NCBI RefSeq assembly: GCF_001021385.1
Contig: NZ_CP011773.1
Coordinates: 4,464,001-4,528,000, forward strand
Origin: Mycobacterium sp. EPa45
Lineage (GTDB): Bacteria; Actinomycetota; Actinomycetes; Mycobacteriales; Mycobacteriaceae
DNA: 64,000 nucleotides
Direction of reading: 5' to 3'
Notes under the pieces: model-generated
What the model was told of the DNA's origin: nothing
The model's input: only the letters and a program-made list of their open reading frames with translations
The model's database searches: none
Shown here: one piece after another, positions 53,677-62,593 of the stretch
How the letters are laid out: each line of letters opens with the position of its first letter
How positions within the stretch are numbered: the stretch's first letter is position 1
Made by a program: the position numbers and the translations under genes

Positions 53677-53704
53677 GTTAACTATACACACAAGTATAGT
53701 TAAC
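53677..53704. promoter_or_regulatory. Perfect 11-bp-arm palindrome, probable TetR operator
   Basis: Arms GTTAACTATAC (53677-53687) and GTATAGTTAAC (53694-53704) are perfectly complementary around a 6-bp spacer. It lies 5 bp before the TauD-type start and overlaps the stop codon of the TetR gene. AT-rich arms of this size are typical TetR-family sites and stand out against the GC-rich background. Confidence 0.75.
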
Positions 53705-54341
53705 GGGCCAGCACTCCGCGCAGGAACAGATCCACCGCGTGCAGCAGCCGTCGCCGCTCTTCCTTGCGGCTGCGGTAGAGGCCGAAATCGGCCAGCCGGG
53801 CGGGCAGCACCTCGACCATCGCCAGGAAGTGCTCGGCGGCAAGCTCGATGTCGTCGACCTCGATGGCGCCGGTCGCGGCGTGTTGCCGGAGCAGATCCAT
53901 CACCTGTTGCTGGCGGCCTGCCCAGCCGAGTGACTCAGCGCTGGAGGCGAATTCGGGAAAGCGATGGGCTTCGTTGCGTGCGATCCTGTGCAGTTGCACG
54001 ATGTCGGGATTCAGGGCATGACGAAGCGCTCCCTGGCCGATGGCCACCAACGCGGTACGCAGATCCTGGTCCTCGACGGCGTCGTCGGCTTCGACCTGCA
54101 CGGCCCGGCTGAACGCCCACGGGATGACGTCGAGAAAGACCGCGCGCTTATCCGGGTAGCGCGCGTACAGGGTGGGCTTGGTGATTCCGGCGGCATCGGC
54201 GATCGCGACCATCGTGGTCGCGTCGTAGCCGTTCTCCAAGAACGTGCGCACCGCCGCTTCCCTGAGCCGGTGGTGCAGCGCCGCGGCCTCGGCCTGTGTC
54301 GGCCGACCGCCCCGCCGCTGCGCCGGCGACCCCTTTGCCAT
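53700..54341 (-). CDS. TetR-family regulator
   Basis: A 213-residue TetR protein: basic N-terminus MAKGSPAQRRGGRPTQAEA, HTH with FLENGYDATTMVAIADAAGI and TKPTLYARYPDKRAVF, then a helical effector domain (FRSAVQVEADDAVEDQDL-like). Lies upstream of, and in the same direction as, the TauD-type gene. The palindrome at 53677-53704 is its best candidate operator; the SnoaL-like gene diverges 83 bp away with no similar repeat in between. Confidence 0.88.
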   Translation of the reverse strand: MAKGSPAQRRGGRPTQAEAAALHHRLREAAVRTFLENGYDATTMVAIADAAGITKPTLYARYPDKRAVFLDVIPWAFSRAVQVEADDAVEDQDLRTALVAIGQGALRHALNPDIVQLHRIARNEAHRFPEFASSAESLGWAGRQQQVMDLLRQHAATGAIEVDDIELAAEHFLAMVEVLPARLADFGLYRSRKEERRRLLHAVDLFLRGVLAR

Positions 54342-54423
54342 TCGCGAGAGTTTACGTCGCGGTCTATCACATCGGGGTTGACCGTGTGAGTCCGCCTCCT
54401 GCGCTGCGGCCGTTCGCTAGCCT

Positions 54424-54924
54424 ATGCCGGTGACCGACGAGGCCGTGGATATCGAAGCGATCAAAAAGCTCAAGGCTCGGTATTGCCGTCTGCTCGACAC
54501 CAAGGACTGGGCGGCCTGGCGGCAAATCTTCACCGACGACTTCATCAGCGACACCACCCCGTCCGGTGGTGTGCTCATCACCGGCGCCGACAATATGGTC
54601 GCCTTCATCAAGAAGACCCTCGGCAAGCCATCGCAACCCACGGTGCATCAGGTGCACGCCCCCGAGATCGAGCTGACCTCGCCGACCACGGCCACCGGAA
54701 TCTGGGCGCTCAACGACATTGTGCGCCTTGCCCCCGGCGTCAACCTCGCGGGATACGGCCACTATCACGAGACCTATGAGAAGACCGACGGACAGTGGCG
54801 GATCAAGACGTCCGCCCTGACCAGGTTGCGCGAGGATGTCTTCAATCCCCTTTTCTCCATCCGCATTTCACCGCGACTGCGGGATGCCGCAGCCGGGCTG
54901 GCACGAAAGCGAGGCATGGTCTGA
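54424..54924 (+). CDS. SnoaL-like / NTF2-fold protein
   Basis: A 166-residue SnoaL_4-type protein: IEAIKKLKARYCRLLDTKDWAAWRQIFTDDFI (about 8-40), VHQVHAPEIELTSPTTATGIWAL and YGHYHETYEKTDGQWRIKTSALTRLRED. No Shine-Dalgarno is seen; TAGCCT (54418-54423, fits TAnnnT) lies 6 bp before GTG 54430, so a leaderless transcript beginning at GTG 54430 is possible. ATG 54424 is the longer choice. A dehydratase or isomerase role is possible, unproven. TGA overlaps the epimerase ATG by one base. Confidence 0.75.
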   Translation: MPVTDEAVDIEAIKKLKARYCRLLDTKDWAAWRQIFTDDFISDTTPSGGVLITGADNMVAFIKKTLGKPSQPTVHQVHAPEIELTSPTTATGIWALNDIVRLAPGVNLAGYGHYHETYEKTDGQWRIKTSALTRLREDVFNPLFSIRISPRLRDAAAGLARKRGMV

Positions 54925-56039
54925 TGTCGCAGCGCACAGTTCTGGTCACCGGAGCGTTCGGCCAAGTCGGCTGGCGCACGGCGGAGATCCTGCTCGAGCG
55001 CGGGCATACCGTCGTCGGTACCGATCTGCCGACCGAGGCGTCCCAAACAGTCGCAGACCGCCTGGCCGCCGCTGACCATCCCGGAACATTCCTGGCGGTC
55101 TATGCCGACCTGACCGACGCCGACGCGGTGAACCGGATGGTCACCGAACACGCACCGACTGCGATCGTGCATCTGGCCGCGATGTTGTCACCGGCCTCCT
55201 ACCGGAATCCCAAGGTGGCCCGCCGGGTCAATGTCGGGGGCACCACCAACCTGGTGCGCGCCGCCGCCGCCCTGCCCGAACCGTCGACGATCATCTACGC
55301 ATCCAGTGCGTCCGTCTATGGCTCCCGAAACCCCTACCGCTACCCCGAACTGATCACCCCGGCGACACCGGTGAATCCGATCGACCAGTACGGCGAGGAC
55401 AAGGTGCTGGCCGAGAAGGTGATCACCGACAGCGGATTGCCGTACGCGATGCTGCGCCTGGCCGGTGTCATCTCCCCCGACGCCGCGAGCTCGATGAACG
55501 CCGACTATCTGATCCTGATGCGAGCGACCCCGGGCGACAACCGGTTGCACACCGTGGATGCCCGCGATGTCGCGTTGGCCTTCGCCAATGCGGTCGATCG
55601 CGCCAAGGCCGTCGCCGGCAAGGTGCTGCTGATCGGCGGCGACGAAACCCACCTCCACACCCACCGCGACGTGGAAGACGACATGATGGCCGCGATGGGG
55701 CTGGGCCGGCTGGGTTCCGGCGCGAGCCTGCCCGGCGATCCCGACGACGACCGGGGCTGGAGCTTCACCGGGTGGTATGACACGACGGAATCTCAAGCGC
55801 TGCTTGATTTCCAAGAACACCCCTGGTCGGAGACCGTGGCCTGGGTGGCCGGGTCGCAGAGCGGGGTGCTGAAGACTGCGCTCGGGGTGGCCGGACCACT
55901 CATCAGGCCCGTGGTGCGGCTGGCGCTGGCCGCGCAGCGACACCAGGAAGGCCGCGGCAAGTACGCCGACCCGTGGAACTTCATCGCGAGCAAGTACGGC
56001 CCCGAGATTCTGGCCGGCGCGGGAAAGGAGCCGACGTGA
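54924..56039 (+). CDS. NAD-dependent epimerase/dehydratase (extended SDR)
   Basis: A 371-residue extended SDR: TVLVTGAFGQVGWRTAEILL (about 5-24), HLAAMLSPASYRNP, IIYASSASVYGSRNPYRYPE with the Ser, and YGEDKVLAEKV with Tyr-x3-Lys. The C-terminal third (residues about 250-371, including DDRGWSFTGWYDTTESQALLDFQEHP) resembles mycobacterial NAD-epimerase/3-beta-HSD-like proteins. ATG 54924 is fixed by the TGATG overlap; an in-frame start at 54795 is rejected. Followed by an SDR with GTGA overlap. Confidence 0.85.
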   Translation: MSQRTVLVTGAFGQVGWRTAEILLERGHTVVGTDLPTEASQTVADRLAAADHPGTFLAVYADLTDADAVNRMVTEHAPTAIVHLAAMLSPASYRNPKVARRVNVGGTTNLVRAAAALPEPSTIIYASSASVYGSRNPYRYPELITPATPVNPIDQYGEDKVLAEKVITDSGLPYAMLRLAGVISPDAASSMNADYLILMRATPGDNRLHTVDARDVALAFANAVDRAKAVAGKVLLIGGDETHLHTHRDVEDDMMAAMGLGRLGSGASLPGDPDDDRGWSFTGWYDTTESQALLDFQEHPWSETVAWVAGSQSGVLKTALGVAGPLIRPVVRLALAAQRHQEGRGKYADPWNFIASKYGPEILAGAGKEPT

Positions 56040-56821
56040 CCGGACGCTGCGCCGGCAAGGTTGCACTGGTGACCGGCAGCAGCCGGGGCCTCGGCAAGGC
56101 GATCGCACAGCGATTGGCCGCCGAGGGCGCCACGTTGGTGCTGACCGCCCGTACCGCGGAACCCGATCCGAAGTACGACGGCTCACTGGTGCAGACGAAA
56201 GCGGAGATCGAGGGCGCCGGTGGCACCGCGGTCGCGATCGCCGCGGATCTGTCCGACTCCGCGGATCGCGAACGTCTGTTCGCCGAAGCGGTGGCCCGGG
56301 TCGGCGCCCCCGACATCATCGTCAACAACGCGGCGGTGACCTTCCTGCGCCCGCTGGATGGTTTCCCCGAGCGGCGGATGCGGCTGATGCTCGAGATGCA
56401 TGTGGTCGCACCGCTACATCTGACTCAGCTCGCTATCCCCGCCATGCGTGAGCGCGGCCGCGGATGGGTCCTCAACCTCACCTCGGTCGGTGGAGATCTC
56501 CCGGCTGGGCCACCATTCTCCGAGTTCGACCGCACTGCGGGATTCGGCATCTACGGCACGGTCAAGGCCGCGATGAACCGGCTGACGAAAAGCCTTGCCG
56601 CCGAACTGTATGACGACGGCATCGCGGTCAACGCAGCGGCGCCTACCAATCCGGTGGCGACTCCCGGCGCCGGCACCCTGGACCTGGCCAAGACCGACAC
56701 CGAAGACATCGAACTCATCACCCGGACCGCGCTGGAGCTGTGTACCGGTGACCCGGCGATCCTGACCGGCCGCATCGCGCACACCCAGACCTTCCTGCGC
56801 GAGATCGGTGCGCTGAGCTGA
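56036..56821 (+). CDS. Short-chain dehydrogenase/reductase
   Basis: A 261-residue SDR: VALVTGSSRGLGKAIAQRLA (about 9-28), LTARTAEPDP, NNAAVTFLRP in place of NNAG, catalytic segment LNLTSVGG, and a Tyr-x3-Lys in YGTVKAAMNRL. The R in TAEPD and TARTA suggests NADP preference. GTG 56036 overlaps the epimerase stop as GTGA; an in-frame start at 55973 is rejected. Its own TGA overlaps the next reading frame as CTGA. Confidence 0.86.
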   Translation: MTGRCAGKVALVTGSSRGLGKAIAQRLAAEGATLVLTARTAEPDPKYDGSLVQTKAEIEGAGGTAVAIAADLSDSADRERLFAEAVARVGAPDIIVNNAAVTFLRPLDGFPERRMRLMLEMHVVAPLHLTQLAIPAMRERGRGWVLNLTSVGGDLPAGPPFSEFDRTAGFGIYGTVKAAMNRLTKSLAAELYDDGIAVNAAAPTNPVATPGAGTLDLAKTDTEDIELITRTALELCTGDPAILTGRIAHTQTFLREIGALS

Positions 56822-57783
56822 CCACCCAGCTCCTCGACGAGCTGCAGACCCGCCTGGCCCCCAGGGGCATCGCGGGCCTGCGGCCGCTGACCGGTGGGGC
56901 GTCCAGCTTGACGTTCGCCGGCGAATTCGACGGTCGTCGCGTCGTGGTGAAAGTCGCACCGCCAGGCCATGCGCCGATCGCTCATCGCGACGTGCTTCGC
57001 CAGGCCAGGATCATCCGTGCTCTGCACACCACCGCGGTTCCAGTACCGGAGGTCTTGTTCGACGACGGTGGCGAACCACCCGAGATATCACCGCTTTTCG
57101 TGATGGCGTTCACCGACGGGACATCGGTGGAACCGCTGTTCGACACCGGTCCCGCCGGTTCGACAGTGGCGGTGGCCGAGCGCTTCCGGCATGCCGCCCG
57201 AACGTTGGGCGTATTGCACCGACTCTCCCCCGCTGGGCTCGGCCTGGCGGACGAGCCCGTCGTGCAACCGACCGCCGAAGTCGACAAGTGGTGTCGCACA
57301 TTGGAAACGGTGGACCCGGCGCTGGCACCCGGCTGGCAGGCGGTCGCGGGGGCGCTGCGAGCAGCCGCCCCAACTCCGATTGGACCAGCAGTGGTGCACG
57401 GCGACTTCCGGCTGGGTAACCTGTTGGCCGACGAACATGGCATCACCGCCGTGATCGACTGGGAGATCTGGTCGATCGGTGACCCGCGCGTCGACGTCGG
57501 CTGGTTCCTGATCAACTCCGACCCGGACACCTACCGTCGCGCAACCCCGTATCGGGGGACCACACCGCCGGTTGGGGAACTGGCCGACCAATACCGGGAT
57601 GCGTTGGGCAGCAATGCGCCTCACCTGGAGTGGTTCCAGGCGCTCGCGTGCTTCAAGTCGACCGCGACCTGGTCGTTGATCGTCAAACACAACCGGCGCC
57701 GGACGACGCCCGATCCCGAGCTGGAGGCGATGGCCGGGAGCCTTCCGACCTTGCTCACCAAAGCCGCAGAACACCTCAACTAG
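56818..57783 (+). CDS. Aminoglycoside-phosphotransferase-like kinase (possible CTG start)
   Basis: A protein of about 321 residues, if read from 56818, with an APH/Fam20-type kinase fold: a nucleotide loop LTGGASSLTFAGEF, the ATP-lysine in RRVVVKVAPPG, the catalytic loop VVHGDFRLGNLLADEHG and the metal Asp in VIDWEIWSIGDPRVDVGWF. No ATG, GTG or TTG in frame precedes the GGASS loop; the reading frame stays open back into the SDR. CTG 56818, giving a CTGA overlap with the SDR stop, is the best candidate; TTG 56908 would remove the loop. Members phosphorylate small molecules or acyl substrates; similar proteins (ACAD10/11-like) occur with acyl-CoA genes in mycobacteria. Confidence 0.78.
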   Translation: MTTQLLDELQTRLAPRGIAGLRPLTGGASSLTFAGEFDGRRVVVKVAPPGHAPIAHRDVLRQARIIRALHTTAVPVPEVLFDDGGEPPEISPLFVMAFTDGTSVEPLFDTGPAGSTVAVAERFRHAARTLGVLHRLSPAGLGLADEPVVQPTAEVDKWCRTLETVDPALAPGWQAVAGALRAAAPTPIGPAVVHGDFRLGNLLADEHGITAVIDWEIWSIGDPRVDVGWFLINSDPDTYRRATPYRGTTPPVGELADQYRDALGSNAPHLEWFQALACFKSTATWSLIVKHNRRRTTPDPELEAMAGSLPTLLTKAAEHLN

Positions 57784-57883
57784 GCCTTGGTTCAGTTGAT
57801 ACATCGTGGTTTATCCCCAGATCCGGATTAGTCCACAGCCCACGCCTCGCCTGAAATTTCTGTCCGCGGGGCGGCGTAGCCTT

Positions 57884-57899
57884 TCGAACATGAGTTCGA
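57884..57899. promoter_or_regulatory. LexA/SOS box
   Basis: TCGAACATGAGTTCGA is a perfect fit to the mycobacterial SOS box TCGAAC-N4-GTTCGA. It overlaps the ATG (57890) of the 13E12-type HNH gene; 13E12 family members in M. tuberculosis are known to carry SOS boxes at this place. Confidence 0.85.
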
Positions 57900-59235
57900 T
57901 CGATGTGGTATTGGAGGCCCTCGACGAATGTGTCGAGGGCTTGGCCACGATCGATCTCGATGCGTTGTCCCCGCCCCAGCGGTTTGTGGTGTTGGAGCGG
58001 TTGGAGACCGCGCGGCGTCGCCAGGTCGCAGTGTCGCATGCGCTGGTGTCCCGGTGGAGCGGTTCGAGGGCTGCCCGAAACTCGATCTCACACTGGCTGA
58101 TGTGTTGCGGGTCAGTCCCACCGAAGCGCGCCGGCGGATCCGCGATGCCGCCCAATTGGCGCCGCGCACCACGTTGACCGGGGAACCATTGCCGCCGGTG
58201 CTGGCCGAGACCGCACACGCGTGGGCTTCTGGGGAGTTGGATCCTGAGCATCTGCAGGTGATCCAGAAGTTCTTCCGCCAGCTGCCCAGCCATATCCCGC
58301 CGACCGCGGTCGAAGCGGCCGAACGCACCCTCGCCCACAAGGCGACCGTGCTGCGACCCGATCAGTTGGAGGACCTCGCCGAACGTCTTGCCCTGCACCT
58401 CAATCCCGACGGCCTGTTCTCCGACGAGGACCGCGCCCGCCAACGCAGCTTCACCTGGAGCCGCCGCCAACGCCCCGACGGCATGAGTGAAGGCAAGATC
58501 GTCGCCGACCCCGAAACCCGGGCCATGATCGATGCCGCGTTTGCCAAATTCGCCGCGCCCGGCATGTGTAACCCCGCCGACGAAACCCCCACCGTCCTCG
58601 ACGAACCCACCGACGACACCCGCAAACGCGATACCCGCACCCGCGGTCAACGCCAACACGACGCGCTCAAAGCCTTGGTGCGCGGCCAACTCGGCGACCC
58701 GAAACTCGGCCAGCACAAGGGCTTACCCGTGACGGTGATCGCCACCGCAACCATCCAAGACCTGCAAGCCCAAACCGGACACGCCGTCACCGCCGGCGGC
58801 ACCCTGCTCCCGATCCCCGACCTCATCCGGATGGCCAGCCACGCTTACCACTACCTCGCCCTGTTCGACGGCGTCGACGGCCGCGCACTCTGGTTGGGTC
58901 GCACCAAACGCATCGCCACCGCCGACCAACGCATCGTGTTGCACGCCAAATACCGCGGCTGCACCCGACCCGGCTGCGACGCCCCCGGCTACCACAGCGA
59001 TGTCCACCACGCCGCCAACGACTGGAAAAACGGCGGCACCACCAACATCGACGACCTCACCCTGGCCTGCCCACCCGACAACGAACTCGTCGAAACCGGC
59101 GGCTGGACCACCCACCAACTCCCAGACGGCCAAACCCAATGGACACCACCACCCGGACTACCCATGCTCCGCGGCGGCATCAACACCTACCACCACCCAG
59201 AACGAATACTCCCCAAAGACGACGAAAAGGACTAG
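57890..59235 (+). pseudogene. 13E12/DUF222 HNH endonuclease, single frameshift
   Basis: Two overlapping frames together make one DUF222-HNH protein. The N-terminal part from ATG 57890 (MSSIDVVLEALDECVEGLAT, RFVVLERLETARRRQVAVSH) is in one frame; from about 58055 the protein continues one frame over as ERFEGCPKLDLTLADVLRVSPTEARRRI through the HNH domain (GCTRPGCDAPGYHSDVHH and ACPPDNELVETGGWTTHQ). The junction at CGGTGGAGCGG (58052-58062) would be mended by one extra G. Full length would be about 449 residues. Either a real one-base deletion or a sequencing error. Convergent with the FadE-type gene, overlap 4 bp. Confidence 0.83.
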
Positions 59236-60530
59236 CCGCGCGGGATGCCGGCCAGCTTGTCGGCGAATTTCTCCTCGGCGGCGGCCCGCAATCGCAGAAG
59301 GTGCTCGGAGGGAAAGAGATCCGGCGCCGGCTCGCGGTTCTTGAGCAACAGCCTCGCCAGGGTCACCTTGTGCACCTCGGTCGGACCGTCGGCCAGCCCG
59401 AGGACGAACGACTCGGTCAGGTACTGCACGAACGGCATCTCGTGACTGGTCCCCAACGAGCCGTGGATCTGCAGGGCGCGCGCCGAGACGTCGTGCAACA
59501 CCTTCTGCATCATCGCCTTGACCGCCGAGATGTCGGCGCGCACCGCCTTGTAGTCGTTGTACTGGTCGATCTTCCACGCGGTCTGCAACGTCAGCAGCCG
59601 GAAGGCCTCGATCTCCATCCAGGAGTCGGCCACCATCTCCTGCACCATCTGCTTGTCCGCCAGGACGCTTCCCTGGGTGTAGCGGGAGACCGCCCGCTCG
59701 CAGATCATGTCGAAGATCCGCCGCACCAAGCCGACGGTGCGCATCGCGTGGTGAATCCGGCCGCCGCCCAGGCGGGTTTGCGCCACCACGAACGCGCCGC
59801 CGCGCGGGCCGAGCATGTGATCGGCGGGTACCCGCACGTTCTCGTAGCGCACGTAGCCCTCACGGCCACCCTCACCGAGCGGCTGGTAGCCGAGCCCGAC
59901 GTCACGCAGCACGTTGATCCCGGGCGTCTCACCAGGCACCACGAACATCGAATACCGGTCGTACGGGGCGGCATCCGGATCAGTCATCGCCATCACGATG
60001 ATGAACGACGCCTTCGACGCGAAAGACGAATACCACTTCTCGCCGTTGATGACCCAGTGGTCACCGTCCTGGACGGCGGTGGTCTCGAAGATCTTGGGGT
60101 CCGCACCGCCCTGCGGTTCGGTCATCGAGAAGCACGAGATGATGCGGTTGTCCAGGAGCGGCTCGAGGTAGCGTTCCTTGAGCTCCGGCGTGCCGTAGTG
60201 CGCGAGGATCTCGCTGTTGCCCGAGTCCGGGGCCTGCGAGCCGAAAACGATTGGGGCACATTCCGACCGGCCGAGGATCTCGTTGAGCAACGCCAGCTTC
60301 ACCTGACCATAGCCCGGACCACCGAGGTGCGGTCCGAGGTGGGTAGCCCACAACCCGCGGTCCTTGACGATCTGCTGCAGCGGTGGAATCAGCGCCTGAC
60401 GGACCGGGTCGGTGAGGTCATGAGATTCTTTGACGACGTAATCGATCGGCTCGCACTCTGAGCGGACGAACTCCTCGACCCACTTGAGTTGATCCGCCCA
60501 CTCCGGGTCGGTGGAGAAATCCCAAGACAT
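59232..60530 (-). CDS. Acyl-CoA dehydrogenase (FadE-type)
   Basis: A 432-residue acyl-CoA dehydrogenase: MSWDFSTDPEWADQLKWVEE, GLWATHLGPHLGGPGYGQVK, ISCFSMTEPQGGADPKIFETTA (FAD-binding strand), WVINGEKWYSSFAS, and ALQIHGSLGTSHEMPFVQYL near the C-terminus. The residue after the G-GSLGTS block is consistent with the acad10/11-like group that lacks the usual Glu position, so the catalytic base needs checking. It oxidises an acyl-CoA to the enoyl-CoA used by the hydratase next to it. ATG 60530 has GGGACGG upstream. Confidence 0.9.
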   Translation of the reverse strand: MSWDFSTDPEWADQLKWVEEFVRSECEPIDYVVKESHDLTDPVRQALIPPLQQIVKDRGLWATHLGPHLGGPGYGQVKLALLNEILGRSECAPIVFGSQAPDSGNSEILAHYGTPELKERYLEPLLDNRIISCFSMTEPQGGADPKIFETTAVQDGDHWVINGEKWYSSFASKASFIIVMAMTDPDAAPYDRYSMFVVPGETPGINVLRDVGLGYQPLGEGGREGYVRYENVRVPADHMLGPRGGAFVVAQTRLGGGRIHHAMRTVGLVRRIFDMICERAVSRYTQGSVLADKQMVQEMVADSWMEIEAFRLLTLQTAWKIDQYNDYKAVRADISAVKAMMQKVLHDVSARALQIHGSLGTSHEMPFVQYLTESFVLGLADGPTEVHKVTLARLLLKNREPAPDLFPSEHLLRLRAAAEEKFADKLAGIPRG

Positions 60531-60548
60531 ATGTTCCGTCCCTTCAGG

Positions 60549-61325
60549 TTACGACCAGGTGGATCTGCGGGCCGCCGCGTCATCGGTCGCGTGGCTGAGC
60601 ACCTGATTGCGATTCTCCAGCTCCAACGCCGGGCTCAGGCCCGCGGCGGCGATGTTGACCTGCAGTGCGCGCTTGGTCAACTGGACACCCAGCGGCGCCA
60701 ACCCGGCTACACCACGGGCGATTTCGATGGACCGTTCGACAAGCTGCTCGGGATCGACCAGCTGACTCACCAGACCCCGGCGGTCGGCCTCCTCGGCTGA
60801 GACGGTGCGACCGGTGAGCATCCAGTCCGCGGCGACCCCGGCACCGACGATTCGCGGCAGGTGATAGCTCATCCCCATCTCCGCCCCGGACAGTCCGAGC
60901 AGAATCGCTGCATTGCCGAATGTGGCTGCGGTGGAGCCGATCCGGATGTCGGCGGCCAGGCTCAGCGCCAGCCCGGCACCCACGCACGCTCCGTTGACCG
61001 CCGCGATCACCGCCTGCGGCAGGTCGGCGACCGCGCGTACCAGGCCCGCCATCGCCTCCTGGAACCGCAGCCGGTCGATGGCCGGGGCACTGGCGTCCAG
61101 CATGCCCGGCCCGAAGTTCCGGATGTCGATACCGGAGCAGAAGCCACGCCCGGCACCGGTGATCACCACCGCGTGCACCGACGGGTCGTGGGCCACCGAC
61201 GCCACGGTCTGCGCGATTTCGTCGCGCATGACTTCGTTGATTGCGTTGAGCTGTTTCGGACGATTGAGCCGGATGAGCAGGACGCCCGGAGCGGGCGTCT
61301 CGATCTCGAGCGTCTCGGTCGACAT
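60549..61325 (-). CDS. Enoyl-CoA hydratase
   Basis: A 258-residue crotonase: GVLLIRLNRPKQLNAINEVM (about 14-33), oxyanion motifs GAGRGFCSGIDIRNFG and AVNGACVGAGLALSLAADIRI, LLGLSGAEMGMSYHLPRIV, with Glu at GAEMG. These fit a beta-oxidation hydratase or isomerase. ATG 61325 overlaps the thiolase stop by one base (TGATG); a longer start at 61718 is rejected. Second of a thiolase-hydratase-dehydrogenase set. Confidence 0.88.
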   Translation of the reverse strand: MSTETLEIETPAPGVLLIRLNRPKQLNAINEVMRDEIAQTVASVAHDPSVHAVVITGAGRGFCSGIDIRNFGPGMLDASAPAIDRLRFQEAMAGLVRAVADLPQAVIAAVNGACVGAGLALSLAADIRIGSTAATFGNAAILLGLSGAEMGMSYHLPRIVGAGVAADWMLTGRTVSAEEADRRGLVSQLVDPEQLVERSIEIARGVAGLAPLGVQLTKRALQVNIAAAGLSPALELENRNQVLSHATDDAAARRSTWS

Positions 61326-62554
61326 CAGACCCGCTCGATGATCGTCGCGGTGCCCATACCGCCACCGGTGCACATGGTGACCAGGCCGGTGGCGAGGTCG
61401 CGGCGCTCCAACTCGTCGAGCACGGTGCCGATCAACATGGCGCCGGTGGCCCCGATCGGGTGTCCGAGCGCGATGGCGCCGCCGTTGACGTTGACCCGCT
61501 CCGGATCGAGGCCGAGATCGCGGATCGTCTTGAGCGGCACCGCGGCGAACGCCTCGTTGATCTCCCATAGGTCGACGTCGCCGACGGCCATCCCGGCCTT
61601 GGCCAGGCAGCGCTCGGCAGCCGGGCCGGGTGCGGTGAGCATGATGATCGGCTCGCTGCCGATCGCCGCGGCGGCGCGAATGCGCGCACGCGGCGTCACC
61701 CCGTGGGCTTTGACCCACCCAGCGGAGGCCACTGTCACCACCGCGGCGCCATCGACGACGCCCGAGGAGTTGCCGGCGTGGTGGACATGGTCGATGCGTT
61801 CCACATCGGGGTAACGACTCAAGCAGATCTCATCGAAGGTGAGGCTTTCACCCTCGAGTCGAGCCGCACCCATGCGTTCAAAGGCGGCCGGCAGCCCACC
61901 CAGTTTCTCCAATGTCGTTCCCGGGCGCGGGTGTTCGTCGCGATCGGCAACAATGTCGCCGTCACCGTTGCGCACCGCTATCACCGAGCCGTCAAAATAT
62001 CCGCCCCCGATCGCCGCTGCCGCACGGTCCTGGCTGGACACCGCGAACGCATCGACATCAGCCCTACTGAAGCCTTCCAGCGATGCGATCAGATCAGCCG
62101 ATATACCCTGTGGCACAGTCGGATACAGCTGCCGAAAGGCCGGGTTCGCGCCATCGATCGTCGGGGCGCCCACAGTGACGTTCCACCGCGACATCGACTC
62201 CACGCCACCGGCGACCACCAACTCTTGCTGGCCGCTCGCGATGCCTGCGGCCGCGACCGTGACGGCCTGCTGCCCGGATCCGCAGAATCGGTTCAGAGTC
62301 ATCCCGGGAACACTCTGCGGCCAGCCCGCCAGCAACAGTGACAGCCTGGCGATGTCGTCCCCGTGCTCACCCGCCATGATGCCGTTGCCGGCGATCACAT
62401 CGTCGACCTCGGCGGGGTCGAAGCCCACCCGCTGGACGGCGGCGGCAAGGCACTGCGCCAACAGATCTTGCGGATGGACGACGTGCAATACCCCGTCGGG
62501 GCGACCTCGTCCGCGGGGAGTGCGCACCGCGTCGAGGATGAGCGCGTCGCTGAT
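61325..62554 (-). CDS. Acetyl-CoA acetyltransferase (thiolase), probable ATC start
   Basis: A thiolase of about 409 residues: Cys nucleophile in NRFCGSGQQAV, NVNGGAIALGHPIGATGAM with the His, and CTGGGMGTAT with the second Cys. The nearest canonical start, GTG 62527, begins VRTPRGRGRPDG; the same frame runs nine codons further as ISDALILDAVRTPRG and stops at a TGA before AGGGGG. Thiolases usually begin MSDALILDAVRTPRG, so ATC 62554 is the natural start, with the G-rich Shine-Dalgarno about 5 bp before it. Cleaves 3-ketoacyl-CoA. A GAGAAT-TGA-GTTCTC site lies 40 bp upstream. Confidence 0.85.
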   Translation of the reverse strand: MSDALILDAVRTPRGRGRPDGVLHVVHPQDLLAQCLAAAVQRVGFDPAEVDDVIAGNGIMAGEHGDDIARLSLLLAGWPQSVPGMTLNRFCGSGQQAVTVAAAGIASGQQELVVAGGVESMSRWNVTVGAPTIDGANPAFRQLYPTVPQGISADLIASLEGFSRADVDAFAVSSQDRAAAAIGGGYFDGSVIAVRNGDGDIVADRDEHPRPGTTLEKLGGLPAAFERMGAARLEGESLTFDEICLSRYPDVERIDHVHHAGNSSGVVDGAAVVTVASAGWVKAHGVTPRARIRAAAAIGSEPIIMLTAPGPAAERCLAKAGMAVGDVDLWEINEAFAAVPLKTIRDLGLDPERVNVNGGAIALGHPIGATGAMLIGTVLDELERRDLATGLVTMCTGGGMGTATIIERV

Positions 62555-62593
62555 GGCCGGCCCCCTTCACTGGAATGCTGCTTCGCCGAAAGC

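Noticed and set aside
53677..53704. Palindrome as a TetR-gene terminator
   Set aside because: No T-run follows, and the site lies immediately before a start codon, so an operator is more likely. Terminator function is not excluded.
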